The notes beneath the pieces were generated by a model. That model was not told where the DNA came from. It did no database searches and worked only from the letters and a program-made list of their open reading frames with translations. This document shows, piece by piece, positions 43,193 through 52,095 of a stretch of DNA of 64,000 nucleotides. The DNA comes from Burkholderiales bacterium UBA2463. Lineage in GTDB: Bacteria > Pseudomonadota > Gammaproteobacteria > Burkholderiales > Burkholderiaceae_A. The position numbers were made by a program, and so were the translations under genes. The stretch lies in assembly GCA_002342295.1 (NCBI GenBank), contig DDPR01000014.1, positions 62,001 through 126,000 of the forward strand, in the 5' to 3' direction. How positions within the stretch are numbered: the stretch's first letter is position 1; each line of letters starts with the position of its first letter.

Positions 43193-43425
43193 CCGTCTTT
43201 GTCGTCCCGCGCGCTGGCCTGCTGATGAGCTCGCCAGCGCCTTGCGAGCTGAACGCCAAGGCCTCCGCCCAGACCCACCAAGGCGATGCCGACCATGCTC
43301 GAGACGCTGTAACCGGTGGCAAAGATGTCCAGCCCCAAAAGTTCAGTGACCCAATAGCCCAAGAGGGCGCCGCCGACGAACCCTAACGCTTCAGAGAGAC
43401 CTTCGAGCAGGAGATGTTTGGGCAT
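43189..43425 (-). CDS. Small membrane protein, two helices
   Basis: 78 aa from ATG 43425. Two glycine-rich hydrophobic segments (ALGFVGGALLGYWVTELLGL and MVGIALVGLGGGLGVQLA) precede a basic, polar tail. The fold suggests a small inner-membrane protein of unknown role; I recognise no family. A longer frame would start within tRNA-Cys and is rejected. The stop overlaps the convergent phosphatase gene stop by 4 bases. Confidence 0.6.
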   Translation of the reverse strand: MPKHLLLEGLSEALGFVGGALLGYWVTELLGLDIFATGYSVSSMVGIALVGLGGGLGVQLARRWRAHQQASARDDKDG

Positions 43426-43447
43426 TCGAGGGGCCAGACCGTGAAGT

Positions 43448-43521
43448 TGGAGGCGGGACCCGGAATCGAACCGAGGTACACGGCTTTGCAGGCCGCTGCA
43501 TAACCACTCTGCCATCCCGCC
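43448..43521 (-). tRNA. tRNA-Cys (GCA anticodon)
   Basis: On the minus strand GGCGGGA pairs with TCCCGCC, followed by T-CCA. The anticodon loop CTGCAAA gives GCA, and the T-arm GGTTCGATTCC is canonical. CCA is encoded. It follows tRNA-Gly by 23 bases, a pair typical of the Burkholderiales pgsA region. Confidence 0.97.
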
Positions 43522-43544
43522 ATGGGGTGTGATTCAAGGCGCCG

Positions 43545-43620
43545 TGGAGCGGGAGACGAGTCTCGAACTCGCGACCTCAACCTTGGCAAGGTTGCGCTCT
43601 ACCAACTGAGCTACTCCCGC
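43545..43620 (-). tRNA. tRNA-Gly (GCC anticodon)
   Basis: On the minus strand GCGGGAG pairs with CTCCCGC, followed by T-CCA. The anticodon loop TTGCCAA gives GCC; the D-arm AGCTCAGTTGGTAGAGC and T-arm GAGTTCGAGACTC are regular. It lies 22 bases downstream of pgsA. Confidence 0.97.
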
Positions 43621-43642
43621 ATGAACCCTCCATTCTATGGGC

Positions 43643-44215
43643 TTAAGCGCGGCTGCGCAACTCTGGCCATGCCTTGCTGAGGTAGTAGACCATCGACACG
43701 AAGGTAAGCAATGCAGCGAGTCGAATCAGCCAGAAGCCCCACTCCGAGGCATCAATGGCCCCTGCAAAGAGGGGGGCGTCATACAGGAGAAAGGGGATGG
43801 CCACCATCTGTGCAATGGTCTTGGCCTTGCCCAGCCAATTCACGGCCACGTGGCGATTGGCACCCACAGAGGCCATCCACTCCCGAAGGGCGGAGATGGT
43901 GATCTCACGACCAATAATGATGAGGCCCACAAGCGGCCCCACCCGATCCAGATTGATAAGCGCCACCAGTGCGGCGCAGACCATCAGCTTGTCGGCGACC
44001 GGATCAAGAAAAGCACCAAAGGCCGAGGTCTGCTCCCACTTCCTTGCAAGATAACCATCGAGCCAGTCGGTCAGCGAGGCGGCAACGAAGATGGCGGTCG
44101 CCAACACGTTACGCTCGTGCTGAGAGAGTTCAACCGGAAAATAAAGCGCAGCAACCAGAAGCGGAATGGCCAGAATACGGGCCCAAGTCAGAAGGTTCGG
44201 CAGGTGGATGGGCAT
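43643..44215 (-). CDS. pgsA: CDP-diacylglycerol-glycerol-3-phosphate phosphatidyltransferase
   Basis: 190 aa integral membrane enzyme. The CDP-alcohol phosphotransferase signature DWLDGYLARKWEQTSAFGAFLDPVADK is complete, with all four Asp residues. It makes phosphatidylglycerol phosphate, the committed step to phosphatidylglycerol and cardiolipin. It starts 8 bases after uvrC and is followed by the tRNA-Gly and tRNA-Cys genes on the same strand. Confidence 0.96.
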   Translation of the reverse strand: MPIHLPNLLTWARILAIPLLVAALYFPVELSQHERNVLATAIFVAASLTDWLDGYLARKWEQTSAFGAFLDPVADKLMVCAALVALINLDRVGPLVGLIIIGREITISALREWMASVGANRHVAVNWLGKAKTIAQMVAIPFLLYDAPLFAGAIDASEWGFWLIRLAALLTFVSMVYYLSKAWPELRSRA

Positions 44216-44223
44216 AACGCATT

Positions 44224-46065
44224 CTAGCCGCGGAGTTGCCGAACAATCTGCTCGGCCAGCGTGGTCGATATGCCCTCGACGGTAGAGAGCTCTTCAACGG
44301 ATGCGGCCTTAAGTCCGGCCAGGCCGCCAAACCGAGCCAGGAGTCGCGCCCGCCGCTTCGGACCAATTCCCTCAACCTCATCAAGGATTGAGCCGGTTCG
44401 GGCCTTGGCACGCCGAGCGCGCATGCCCGTGATGGCAAAGCGATGGGCCTCATCCCGAATCTGAGCAATCAGCAAGAGTGCGGCGTGGTCTCGTCCGAGC
44501 GCCAGCTCACGGCCATCGGGAAACACCAAACGCTCTAGCCCGACCTTGCGACCCTCACCCTTGACCACGCCGACCAACACCGCCGTGTCATGCCCCATCG
44601 CCTCGAAAGCCTCTACAGCCGAGGAGAGCTGTCCCTTGCCGCCATCGATGAGCACCACGTCGGGCAGCTCAGTGGCCTCTTGATAACGCCGAGTGAGAGC
44701 CTGTCGCATGGCCGCGTAGTCATCGCCCGGTGTGATGTCCTTGATGTTGAAGCGGCGATAGTCCGAGGACTGCATTGCGTGATGGTGGTAGACCACACAG
44801 GAGGCCTGGGTGGCCTCACCTGCGGTGTGACTGATGTCAAAGCACTCGATGCGAAAGTTCGAGAGATCGTCCAGGCCACCATTCAGACCAAGGGTGTCCA
44901 CCAGAAGCTGGGTCTTCGCCTGCGCCCCACCCTGCTCCTGCGCACGACGGGCAAGCGCAAGACGGGCATTGTCCTCTGCCATTTTCAGCCAGTCCCTGCG
45001 CTTTCCCTGGGGCGCATAGACCACACGCATCTGTGGCTGGTCGGCTCGACTTGAGAGCCACTCGGTGATGGACTCCACGGACTCGGGTCGGTTTATCACC
45101 AGCGTAGAGGTGGGTGACTGATCGGCATAGTGTTGGCAGACAAAAGCGAGCAGGGCCTCGTCGAGTGCCTCGTCACTGGCCAAATCGGCAGAGACGCCCA
45201 CATGAGAGAAGTACGGCCGATCTCCGAGGTGACGACCACCGCGAACCATCGCCAGATTGACGACCAGACGCGCACCATCACTCATGACAGCAAGGACATC
45301 ACAATCAAGGCTGTCATCGGTCTCCATGGCATGTTGCGCCAGCACGCGAGACAGGGCTCCAATCTGGTCTCGAAAGACAGCGGCCTCCTCAAAACGGAGT
45401 TGCTCAGAGGCTCGCTCCATGTCAGCGCGAAGGTCCTCGAGCAGGCTGTCGTGTCCGCCCCGAAGAAAAGAAAGGGCCCGCTCAACATCTCGACGATAGG
45501 CGGCCTCGTCGATCTCCTGAACGCAGGGTGCGCTACATCGATGGATCTGGAACAGCAGGCAGGGTCGAGACCGATTGGAAAAGACCGAATCCGTGCACGA
45601 GCGCAGCCGAAAGACCTTTTGCAGAATCTGAATGCTCTCCTTCACCGCCCAACCATTTGGAAAGGGCCCAAAGTAATCCGCCTGGCGATCGACTCCTCCG
45701 CGGTAGAAAGAAATACGCGCAAAACGATGTCGGCTGATGCGTAGATAGGGGTAAGACTTGTCGTCACGAAAAAGGATGTTGTAGCGCGGCGACTGGGTCT
45801 TGATGAGGTTGCTCTCGAGCAGAAGTGCCTCCGTCTCGGAGCGAACCATCGTCACCTCCGCTCTTCGTATTTGGGCCACCATGCGAGCGATTCGCGGGCC
45901 ATGCCCGGTCTTCTGAAAATACGATGACACCCGCTTCTTGAGATCCTTGGCCTTGCCCACATAGAGCAACTCGTCCTGCTCGCCGTAGAAGCGGTAGACG
46001 CCAGGCTGGCCGGGCAGGCTGGCCAAGAAGCCTTCCGGCGGAAACACCTCAGTCGCGTCAGCCAC
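44224..46065 (-). CDS. uvrC: Excinuclease ABC subunit UvrC
   Basis: 613 aa from GTG 46065, which overlaps the uracil-DNA glycosylase stop by 8 bases. The long upstream frame to 46209 lies inside that gene and is discounted. An N-terminal GIY-YIG nuclease (PGVYRFYGEQDELLYVGKAKDLKKRV), a UVR motif (LRFEEAAVFRDQI), the RNase H-like C-terminal nuclease and a terminal helix-hairpin-helix pair (IGPKRRARLLARFGG) are in the expected order. It makes both incisions in nucleotide excision repair. Confidence 0.96.
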   Translation of the reverse strand: MADATEVFPPEGFLASLPGQPGVYRFYGEQDELLYVGKAKDLKKRVSSYFQKTGHGPRIARMVAQIRRAEVTMVRSETEALLLESNLIKTQSPRYNILFRDDKSYPYLRISRHRFARISFYRGGVDRQADYFGPFPNGWAVKESIQILQKVFRLRSCTDSVFSNRSRPCLLFQIHRCSAPCVQEIDEAAYRRDVERALSFLRGGHDSLLEDLRADMERASEQLRFEEAAVFRDQIGALSRVLAQHAMETDDSLDCDVLAVMSDGARLVVNLAMVRGGRHLGDRPYFSHVGVSADLASDEALDEALLAFVCQHYADQSPTSTLVINRPESVESITEWLSSRADQPQMRVVYAPQGKRRDWLKMAEDNARLALARRAQEQGGAQAKTQLLVDTLGLNGGLDDLSNFRIECFDISHTAGEATQASCVVYHHHAMQSSDYRRFNIKDITPGDDYAAMRQALTRRYQEATELPDVVLIDGGKGQLSSAVEAFEAMGHDTAVLVGVVKGEGRKVGLERLVFPDGRELALGRDHAALLLIAQIRDEAHRFAITGMRARRAKARTGSILDEVEGIGPKRRARLLARFGGLAGLKAASVEELSTVEGISTTLAEQIVRQLRG

Positions 46066-46717
46066 CGAGTTGCGCCTTCGCAAGGGCCACCGCCTCCGAG
46101 AACATGCGAGGCGTGAGTCGACCCGTGTTGACGTTGTAGCGGCTGGGATGAAAGCTGTCGACCAGGCGCATGGAGCCCACCCGATGTAAGCGGCCATGAC
46201 CGAATGCAAGGGACGCAGGCTGAAGACCGTTCTCTTTGAGTAGCGTCTGGGAGAGGCTTTTCACGACAGCCGTGTGAGCCAGAGCCCCAAGGCAGAGGAC
46301 CACCTTGGGACTTGTTGTGATGAGCTCCGCCTCAAGAAATGGGCGGCAGGTCTTTGCCTCCGCGGGGGTAGGCTTGTTTTGTGGTGGCAAGCACTTCACG
46401 GCGTTGGTGATCCGGCAATTCAATAAAACCAGTCCATCGTCCCGGGACACAGACCGTGGCGCGCTCGAAAAACCATGCTCAAAAAGTGTCCCGTAGAGGA
46501 GATCGCTGCAGGCATCGCCGGTGAAGGGGCGCCCGGTGGCGTTGGCACCGTGGAGTCCTGGGGCAAGACCAACGACCAAAAGCTGCGCCTGCTCATCGCC
46601 GAACGGAGGCACCGGCCTACAGAAATAACTCGGGTGCTGCTTGCTCACCTCATCCAGAAAAAGCGAGAGCCGGGGGCATCTTCGGCAACTCTCCTGGTAG
46701 ACCTGAGGGCCTAGCAT
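46058..46717 (-). CDS. Uracil-DNA glycosylase family 5 (UdgB-type)
   Basis: 219 aa. The iron-sulfur-cluster cysteines near the N-terminus (SCRRCPRL, YFCRPVPPFG), motif VVGLAPGLHGANATGRPFTGDACSDLL and the late DSFHPSRYNV motif fit the thermophilic-type family 5 UDGs, which excise uracil and some other deaminated bases. It overlaps nagZ at the start by 7 bases and uvrC at the end by 8, so a base-excision enzyme and a nucleotide-excision enzyme are coupled. Confidence 0.87.
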   Translation of the reverse strand: MLGPQVYQESCRRCPRLSLFLDEVSKQHPSYFCRPVPPFGDEQAQLLVVGLAPGLHGANATGRPFTGDACSDLLYGTLFEHGFSSAPRSVSRDDGLVLLNCRITNAVKCLPPQNKPTPAEAKTCRPFLEAELITTSPKVVLCLGALAHTAVVKSLSQTLLKENGLQPASLAFGHGRLHRVGSMRLVDSFHPSRYNVNTGRLTPRMFSEAVALAKAQLGG

Positions 46718-47709
46718 GGCATGAGGCGCTCCAGACCTCGGCGAGAGGCGCGGTTGAGAAAGTTGGGAAGCCGAGCGGGCAGCTCGTCAATGACGCGCGT
46801 GGCCATATCGGGGCGATTGCAGATGAGAACAGCGTCGCAGCCGGCCTCAAGGGCGGCGTTCGCACGATCCACCACATCATCGAGAACCGCGGCACCGGCC
46901 ATGGAGAGGTCGTCGCTGATGATGACCCCATCGAAACCAAGCCGCTCGCGGAGAATGGTTTGAAGCCAGATGCGCGAGAACCCAGCCGGCATTTCGTCCA
47001 CCTGTTTATAACGAATGTGGGCGGGCATGACGGCTGTAAGGGGGACCTCGCCCCATGGGCCACGACCCAGTCGTTCGTAGGGACGCGCATCACAGGAGAG
47101 AATCTCCTCCAGGGGGCGCTCATCAACGGGGAGGGCCTCATGCGAATCGGCCTGCGCCCAGCCGTGCCCGGGAAAGTGCTTGCCACAGTTTTGCATGCCG
47201 CCCAGATGCAGGCCCTGCATGACAGCCGCGGCCATCAGACTCACCACAGCTGGGTCGTGATGAAAGCTTCGGCCTGCCATGACTGCGCTGCGCCCGAAGT
47301 CCACATCGAGCACCGGCGTATAACTAAAGTGAACGCCGACCGCTTGCAATTCTTTAGCCACCGTGTGGCCAAGCGCCCGCGCACGTTCGCAGGCCCGATC
47401 GAGTCGCGCCAGCCGATCATCGAGATCGCTCTCCCCGCCATCGATGTCCTGCGCCAGGGTCTGAAAGGAGGGCAGAGCGGTAAAACCCTCGCGAAACCGC
47501 TGAACCCGCCCGCCCTCGTGATCGACACTCACGAGAAGTTCGGGCCGCAGTGCACGAATCTCGCGGGTAAGCGCAGCCAGCTGTTCGCGATCCTCGAAAT
47601 TGCGAGTAAAGAGGATGATGCCGCCCACCCAGGGGTGAAGCAGTTGTTCGCGCTCCTCGGGGGCGAGGCGATGCCCTGCAACATCAATGATGAGTGGTCC
47701 AAGTCTCAT
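46711..47709 (-). CDS. nagZ: Beta-N-acetylhexosaminidase NagZ
   Basis: 332 aa, glycoside hydrolase family 3. SVDHEGGRVQRFREGF, the KHFPGHGWAQADSHEALP catalytic loop and FDGVIISDDLSMAGA (nucleophile Asp) are intact. NagZ removes N-acetylglucosamine from muropeptides in the cytoplasm for cell-wall recycling. It overlaps acpS by 4 bases and the glycosylase by 7. Confidence 0.95.
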   Translation of the reverse strand: MRLGPLIIDVAGHRLAPEEREQLLHPWVGGIILFTRNFEDREQLAALTREIRALRPELLVSVDHEGGRVQRFREGFTALPSFQTLAQDIDGGESDLDDRLARLDRACERARALGHTVAKELQAVGVHFSYTPVLDVDFGRSAVMAGRSFHHDPAVVSLMAAAVMQGLHLGGMQNCGKHFPGHGWAQADSHEALPVDERPLEEILSCDARPYERLGRGPWGEVPLTAVMPAHIRYKQVDEMPAGFSRIWLQTILRERLGFDGVIISDDLSMAGAAVLDDVVDRANAALEAGCDAVLICNRPDMATRVIDELPARLPNFLNRASRRGLERLMPC

Positions 47710-48107
47710 GCTTTCTCCACGATGGCAAACGCCTGTGCATAGTCGATCTCGTCAGTGAGTGACACGTGCACGACCAGGCCCCGTTCCTCTACAACCCGAG
47801 CAAGGTCTTTTCGAGCATAGGCGCGGGGCGCCCCCAACTCGTCATTCAAGACCTCAAGGCTGTGAAGGCTCATCGGATGCGAGAGCCCGCAACCCAAGGC
47901 CTTCCCGACCGCCTCCTTCGCGGCGAATCGTTTGGCGAGGTAACTCACCGCACGCGAGACACCGGCCACCCCGCGAGAGCGCCGCTCAGCGAACACCGCG
48001 AACTCCTGGGGTCCCAGGATTCGTTGGGCGATACGCTCGCCCCATTTGTCATAGAGGGACTGCATGCGAGAGAGCATGACCACATCCGTGCCAATCCCGA
48101 CAATCAT
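47706..48107 (-). CDS. acpS: Holo-[acyl-carrier-protein] synthase AcpS
   Basis: 133 aa. Family motifs GIGTDVVMLSRM with a metal Asp and AKRFAAKEAVGKALG with a metal Glu are present. It transfers 4'-phosphopantetheine to acyl carrier protein; acpP is at 56775 in this window. It overlaps pdxJ and nagZ by 4 bases each in the chain recO-pdxJ-acpS-nagZ. Confidence 0.95.
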   Translation of the reverse strand: MIVGIGTDVVMLSRMQSLYDKWGERIAQRILGPQEFAVFAERRSRGVAGVSRAVSYLAKRFAAKEAVGKALGCGLSHPMSLHSLEVLNDELGAPRAYARKDLARVVEERGLVVHVSLTDEIDYAQAFAIVEKA

Positions 48108-48850
48108 CGGCTCGCCTCTCTCATGAGACGCTTCATCTCACGAACCGCCTCCCTCATGCCCACCAGAATGGCGCGCGAGACAATGGCATGGCCGATGTGT
48201 AACTCCTGCACACCAGCGAGCGCCGCCACGGGCTGCACATTGAAGTAGTTCAGTGCATGACCCGCGTTAAAACGCATACCGAGCGACTGGACCACCTGCC
48301 CGGCCTCTGCGAGCTTGATGAGCTCAGTCTGCACCGGTGCCCGTCCCGCATCTCGGCCCTGCTCATGAAAGACCTGCGCATAGGGTCCTGTGTGCAGCTC
48401 ACACACCTCCACGCCAATCTCGTGTGCGGCTCGAATCTGCCGAGCGTCCGCATCGAGAAAAGCGCTCACGCAGATACCCGCACTTCGCAGCCGCTGAACC
48501 ATGGGCGCAATGAGAGACTGGGAACCCAGCACGTCAAGACCGCCCTCGGTCGTAATCTCCTGGCGACCCTCGGGAACCAGCATCGCCATCTCGGGCCGAA
48601 CCTCACAGGCAAAGGCGACCATCTCTTCGGTGGCCGCCATCTCAAAGTTCAGCTTTATTTGGGTGTGAGTGCGCAGACGTCGAACATCAGCATCTTGAAT
48701 GTGGCGACGATCCTCTCGTAGATGAACCGTGATGCCATCGGCGCCACCGATGTGGGCCTCCACGGCGGCCCAGATGGGATCTGGGTCGTAGCCTCGACGG
48801 GCCTGCCGCAAGGTGGCTACGTGATCGATGTTGACGCCCAGTTCAATCAT
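48104..48850 (-). CDS. pdxJ: Pyridoxine 5'-phosphate synthase PdxJ
   Basis: 248 aa TIM-barrel. LGVNIDHVATLRQARRG at the start, GITVHLREDRRHI, NFEMAATEEM and the C-terminal GHAIVSRAILVGM match PdxJ. It closes the pyridoxine ring from 1-deoxyxylulose 5-phosphate and aminoacetone phosphate. It is coupled to recO (4-base overlap) and acpS, an order common to many proteobacteria. Confidence 0.96.
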   Translation of the reverse strand: MIELGVNIDHVATLRQARRGYDPDPIWAAVEAHIGGADGITVHLREDRRHIQDADVRRLRTHTQIKLNFEMAATEEMVAFACEVRPEMAMLVPEGRQEITTEGGLDVLGSQSLIAPMVQRLRSAGICVSAFLDADARQIRAAHEIGVEVCELHTGPYAQVFHEQGRDAGRAPVQTELIKLAEAGQVVQSLGMRFNAGHALNYFNVQPVAALAGVQELHIGHAIVSRAILVGMREAVREMKRLMREASR

Positions 48851-49632
48851 GTTGTCTCTCTCGGGTGAGGGTTGGCCTGGCGCATGTGGTGCAGGGTACG
48901 GGCGGCCTCTCGAGACATGAGATCGGCTCCGCCAAGATGATGCCGAATCAGGCCTCGCAAAAGCCGCTTGGCCTGGCTTGCCAACTCAGGTTCGGCAAGT
49001 CCCTGCGCAAATGCGGACAGGCCATCATCGTATCCGCTCAGCGCAAGAAGCGCCCGACCACTCGCCCAGAGGCCCTCGGCCTCGGCGGCACCAGTATCCG
49101 ACCCAGCAAGTCGATGGACACCTTCATGGGGCCGAACCCCATAACGGGCCTCCGGATGGGCCTGGACAACCGATGGAGCAAACTCCGGGGCAACACCCAA
49201 TTCCCTGAGCAGTCGGCACTCAAACTGTCTCAGCGTCGGCTCAATGAGCGATGACTCATGCGACAGACCCTCAGTCTGCGACAGTGCAGCCAGGGCCTGC
49301 TCGTAGGCCACAAACAAGATTGGATGGGGGTCCTGCCGAGGAACAAGACGGAGCAAGAGCTCATTCAGATAGAAGCCGGCCATCAGCGCCTCACCGCTGA
49401 GCAGAGGCAATCCCCCACGCCACTCCGCCGCCATGAGGGTTCGCAACTCTCCCTTTGAGGCGTATCGAAGTAGCAGCGGCTGGAAGGGTTGAAGCAGGCC
49501 GCGCCATGCCGAACGCGGCCGGCGCGCACCACGCGCCACAAGCCCCATGCGGCCCTCCTCCTGGGAGAAGGCCTCAACAATGAGGCTCGTCTCGCGCCAC
49601 GCGAGGCTATGAAGAACGTAGCCCTCAACCAT
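48847..49632 (-). CDS. recO: DNA repair protein RecO
   Basis: 261 aa. An OB-fold N-terminus (VEGYVLHSLAWRETSLIVEAFSQEEGRMGLVARGARRP) is followed by a helical domain, the usual RecO layout without zinc cysteines. It loads RecA with RecR on SSB-coated DNA. It lies 5 bases after era. Confidence 0.93.
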   Translation of the reverse strand: MVEGYVLHSLAWRETSLIVEAFSQEEGRMGLVARGARRPRSAWRGLLQPFQPLLLRYASKGELRTLMAAEWRGGLPLLSGEALMAGFYLNELLLRLVPRQDPHPILFVAYEQALAALSQTEGLSHESSLIEPTLRQFECRLLRELGVAPEFAPSVVQAHPEARYGVRPHEGVHRLAGSDTGAAEAEGLWASGRALLALSGYDDGLSAFAQGLAEPELASQAKRLLRGLIRHHLGGADLMSREAARTLHHMRQANPHPRETT

Positions 49633-49637
49633 ATCGA

Positions 49638-50540
49638 TTACTCGTAGCCAAAACTGCGAACCGCAGCCTCATCGTCTGCCCAGTTGTCCTTCACCTTCAC
49701 CCAGAGCGTCAGCCGCACTGGCTGCTCGAGCAGCCTCATGATGTCCTGGCGGGCCTCACTGCCGATACGCTTGATTCGCTCCCCGCCCTCCCCTATGACC
49801 ATCGGCTTCTGAGACGCTCGGGCAACAACGATGGTTGCATCAATCTCGGTATGAGGCTTCTGTCCCTCGTGCTCTATGAATCGATCAATGACCACAGTGG
49901 CCTCATAAGGAAGCTCGTCACCCAGAAGACGAAAGAGCTTTTCTCGAATGATCTCGCTGGCCATAAACTTCACGCTGCGATCGGTGAGCATGTCCTCCTC
50001 GTAGGCCGCAGGTCCCTCCGGCAGGCAGGCTGCCAACTCCGAGGCCAACACGTTGACCTGAAACGACTTCTTCACCGACACGGGAACCACGGCCGCGAAA
50101 TTGCGTCTTGCGCTCAATTGACGGGCCAGCTCGAACGACTGCGCCTTGTCGGCCTCATCTTTGAAAAGGTCCACCTTGTTTAATGCAAGGACCACGGGAA
50201 CCTCGGCTGGCAAGCGCGCGAGTACGGCCTCATCTTCAGGCAGCAGACGAAACGCCTCGATCACCCACAGAATGGCATCGACCTCCTCAAGGGTGGAGAG
50301 CGCCGCACGATTGAGCTGGCGATTCAGCGCGGCCTGATGGCTGTGTTGAATGCCCGGCGTGTCGACAAAGAGAATCTGATCGGTCGGGGTGGTTCGAACA
50401 CCCAGAATGCGATGACGTGTGGTCTGGGCTTTGCGGGAGGTGATGCTCAGCTGGGCACCCACCAGCGCGTTGAGCAGACTCGATTTCCCAACATTGGGCC
50501 GCCCGACAATGGCCACCGACCCGCAGCGGTGCACGGTCAT
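49638..50540 (-). CDS. era: GTPase Era
   Basis: 300 aa from ATG 50540, which overlaps the rnc stop as ATGA; the 64 extra upstream codons lie inside rnc. GTPase motifs are GRPNVGKSS, the switch region TTRHRILG, DTPGIQ and NKVDL; a C-terminal KH domain (KPMVIGEGGERIKRIGSEARQDI) follows. Era binds 16S rRNA and aids 30S assembly. The order rnc-era-recO is classic. Confidence 0.97.
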   Translation of the reverse strand: MTVHRCGSVAIVGRPNVGKSSLLNALVGAQLSITSRKAQTTRHRILGVRTTPTDQILFVDTPGIQHSHQAALNRQLNRAALSTLEEVDAILWVIEAFRLLPEDEAVLARLPAEVPVVLALNKVDLFKDEADKAQSFELARQLSARRNFAAVVPVSVKKSFQVNVLASELAACLPEGPAAYEEDMLTDRSVKFMASEIIREKLFRLLGDELPYEATVVIDRFIEHEGQKPHTEIDATIVVARASQKPMVIGEGGERIKRIGSEARQDIMRLLEQPVRLTLWVKVKDNWADDEAAVRSFGYE

Positions 50541-51298
50541 GAAGACTCTGGCGAGAACTCGAGCTTGGCCTGAGGCGCTGGGGCAGCGCTCTTTTTCTTG
50601 CGGCCCTTCTTCGGAACGGCGGAGAGGGCCTTCTGGGCTGCGGCCAGCGCCTGGGTCGCGGCCATCTGCTCCGCTGCACGGCGGCTTGCGCCCGAACCAA
50701 ATACAGAGATGGTGAGTTTGGCAATGGCGCACTCCACCTCAAACATCTGACTATGCGCAGCGCCGGTGGTGGCCACCACCTGATAGACCGGCAGCGAGAG
50801 GCCATGGCCCTGCAAGAACTCTTGAAGCAGCGTCTTCGCATCCTTGCCCAGGGTGGCCGCATCGACCGAGCGAAGAATGGGGCGGTAGATACCCTCAATC
50901 ACGCGGGCAGCCGCATCAAACCCACCATCTAGAAAGATCGCCCCAAAGAGCGCCTCCAGCGAATCGGCCAGAATGGAGGGGCGACGGAGCCCCCCACTCT
51001 TGAGCTCTCCCTCTCCAAGAAAGAGATGCTGATGCAGCGAGAGGGTCTGTGCAATGTCATTGAGGGCCTGCTGACGAACCAGGTTTGAGCGCACGCGGCT
51101 GAGGTCGCCCTCATTGAATCCCTGCAGCTCTTGATAGAGCAGGTTGGCCACCGCAAGGTTGAGCACGCTGTCACCAAGAAATTCAAGGCGCTCATTGTGC
51201 GAGACGCTGAAGCTACGATGCGTGAGCGCAAGTGTGAGCAAGGCTGCGTCTTGGAAGACGTAACCAAGCTTGGTCTGGAGGACCTCGGGTGATGTCAC
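50537..51298 (-). CDS. rnc: Ribonuclease III
   Basis: 253 aa. The catalytic signature ERLEFLGDSVLNLAVANLLY and second acidic motif DSLEALFGAIFLDGGFDAA are followed by a double-stranded RNA-binding domain to about residue 225 and then a lysine- and alanine-rich tail of about 25 residues. It cuts rRNA precursors and structured mRNAs. It overlaps lepB by 4 bases. Confidence 0.96.
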   Translation of the reverse strand: MTSPEVLQTKLGYVFQDAALLTLALTHRSFSVSHNERLEFLGDSVLNLAVANLLYQELQGFNEGDLSRVRSNLVRQQALNDIAQTLSLHQHLFLGEGELKSGGLRRPSILADSLEALFGAIFLDGGFDAAARVIEGIYRPILRSVDAATLGKDAKTLLQEFLQGHGLSLPVYQVVATTGAAHSQMFEVECAIAKLTISVFGSGASRRAAEQMAATQALAAAQKALSAVPKKGRKKKSAAPAPQAKLEFSPESS

Positions 51299-52092
51299 TG
51301 GATCGAACCCAGCCGGTCAAAGCGGCCCGACAGAACCTCGGAGAGGTTGAGCCATACGACCACGGCCCGGCCCGCCAAATTGCGCTCTGGCACGAAGCCC
51401 CAGATGCGGCTGTCAGCGGAGTTGTCTCGGTTGTCGCCCATCATGAAATAGTGCCCCTCGGGAACGATACACCGCATCCCGTTGGTGAGCCGAGCACAGT
51501 TTTCCAGATGAGGAAAGACTTCAGGAAAGTAAAAGGCTGGCGCTCCATCATCGTTCAGGGTGAAGTAGGTCTTGTCGCCCAGGGTCTCTTGAAATCGGCT
51601 TGAGGGCCGCGAGCCCTCGGCCATGAATGCACCGGCGGGGCGCTTTGGGACAGGCTTTCCATTCACCGTCAACTGCTTGTTCTCGTAGACCACCGTGTCT
51701 CCGGGCAGTCCCACGACACGCTTGATGTAGTCGAGGGACTCGTCCTTGGGGTAGCGAAAGACCACCACATCGCCGCGCTGGGGCTGACCGGTTGGAACAA
51801 CGAGGGTGTGGACAATGGGAAGGCGCACGCCGTAGCTGAACTTCTGCACGAGAATCATGTCGCCCACTCGAAGCGTGGGGATCATGGAGCCCGAGGGAAT
51901 ATTGAAGGGCTCAAACAGGAATGACCGAAACAAAAACACGGCCAAGAGCAGCGGAAAAAACCCGGCCGTGTACTCAAGAAAGAAGGGTCTCGGTGCATCG
52001 AGGCCGCGCGCCGGTGCCCAAATCTTTCGATCGAGCATCCACATGATGCCCGTGAAGATACAAAGCGCAAACAGAATTAGTGCAAAGTTCAT
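51295..52092 (-). CDS. lepB: Signal peptidase I
   Basis: 265 aa. One N-terminal membrane helix and a second near 50-70 precede the catalytic Ser in IPSGSMIPTLRVGD and the general base Lys in DYIKRVVGLPGD; the late GDNRDNSADSR box is intact. It cleaves Sec and Tat signal peptides such as those of the Sox proteins here. It sits 3 bases after lepA. Confidence 0.96.
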   Translation of the reverse strand: MNFALILFALCIFTGIMWMLDRKIWAPARGLDAPRPFFLEYTAGFFPLLLAVFLFRSFLFEPFNIPSGSMIPTLRVGDMILVQKFSYGVRLPIVHTLVVPTGQPQRGDVVVFRYPKDESLDYIKRVVGLPGDTVVYENKQLTVNGKPVPKRPAGAFMAEGSRPSSRFQETLGDKTYFTLNDDGAPAFYFPEVFPHLENCARLTNGMRCIVPEGHYFMMGDNRDNSADSRIWGFVPERNLAGRAVVVWLNLSEVLSGRFDRLGSIQ

Positions 52093-52095
52093 CGA

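Noticed and set aside
43189..43515. Longer form of the small membrane protein starting at 43515
   Set aside because: The first 30 codons lie inside and beside tRNA-Cys; the start at 43425 avoids this.
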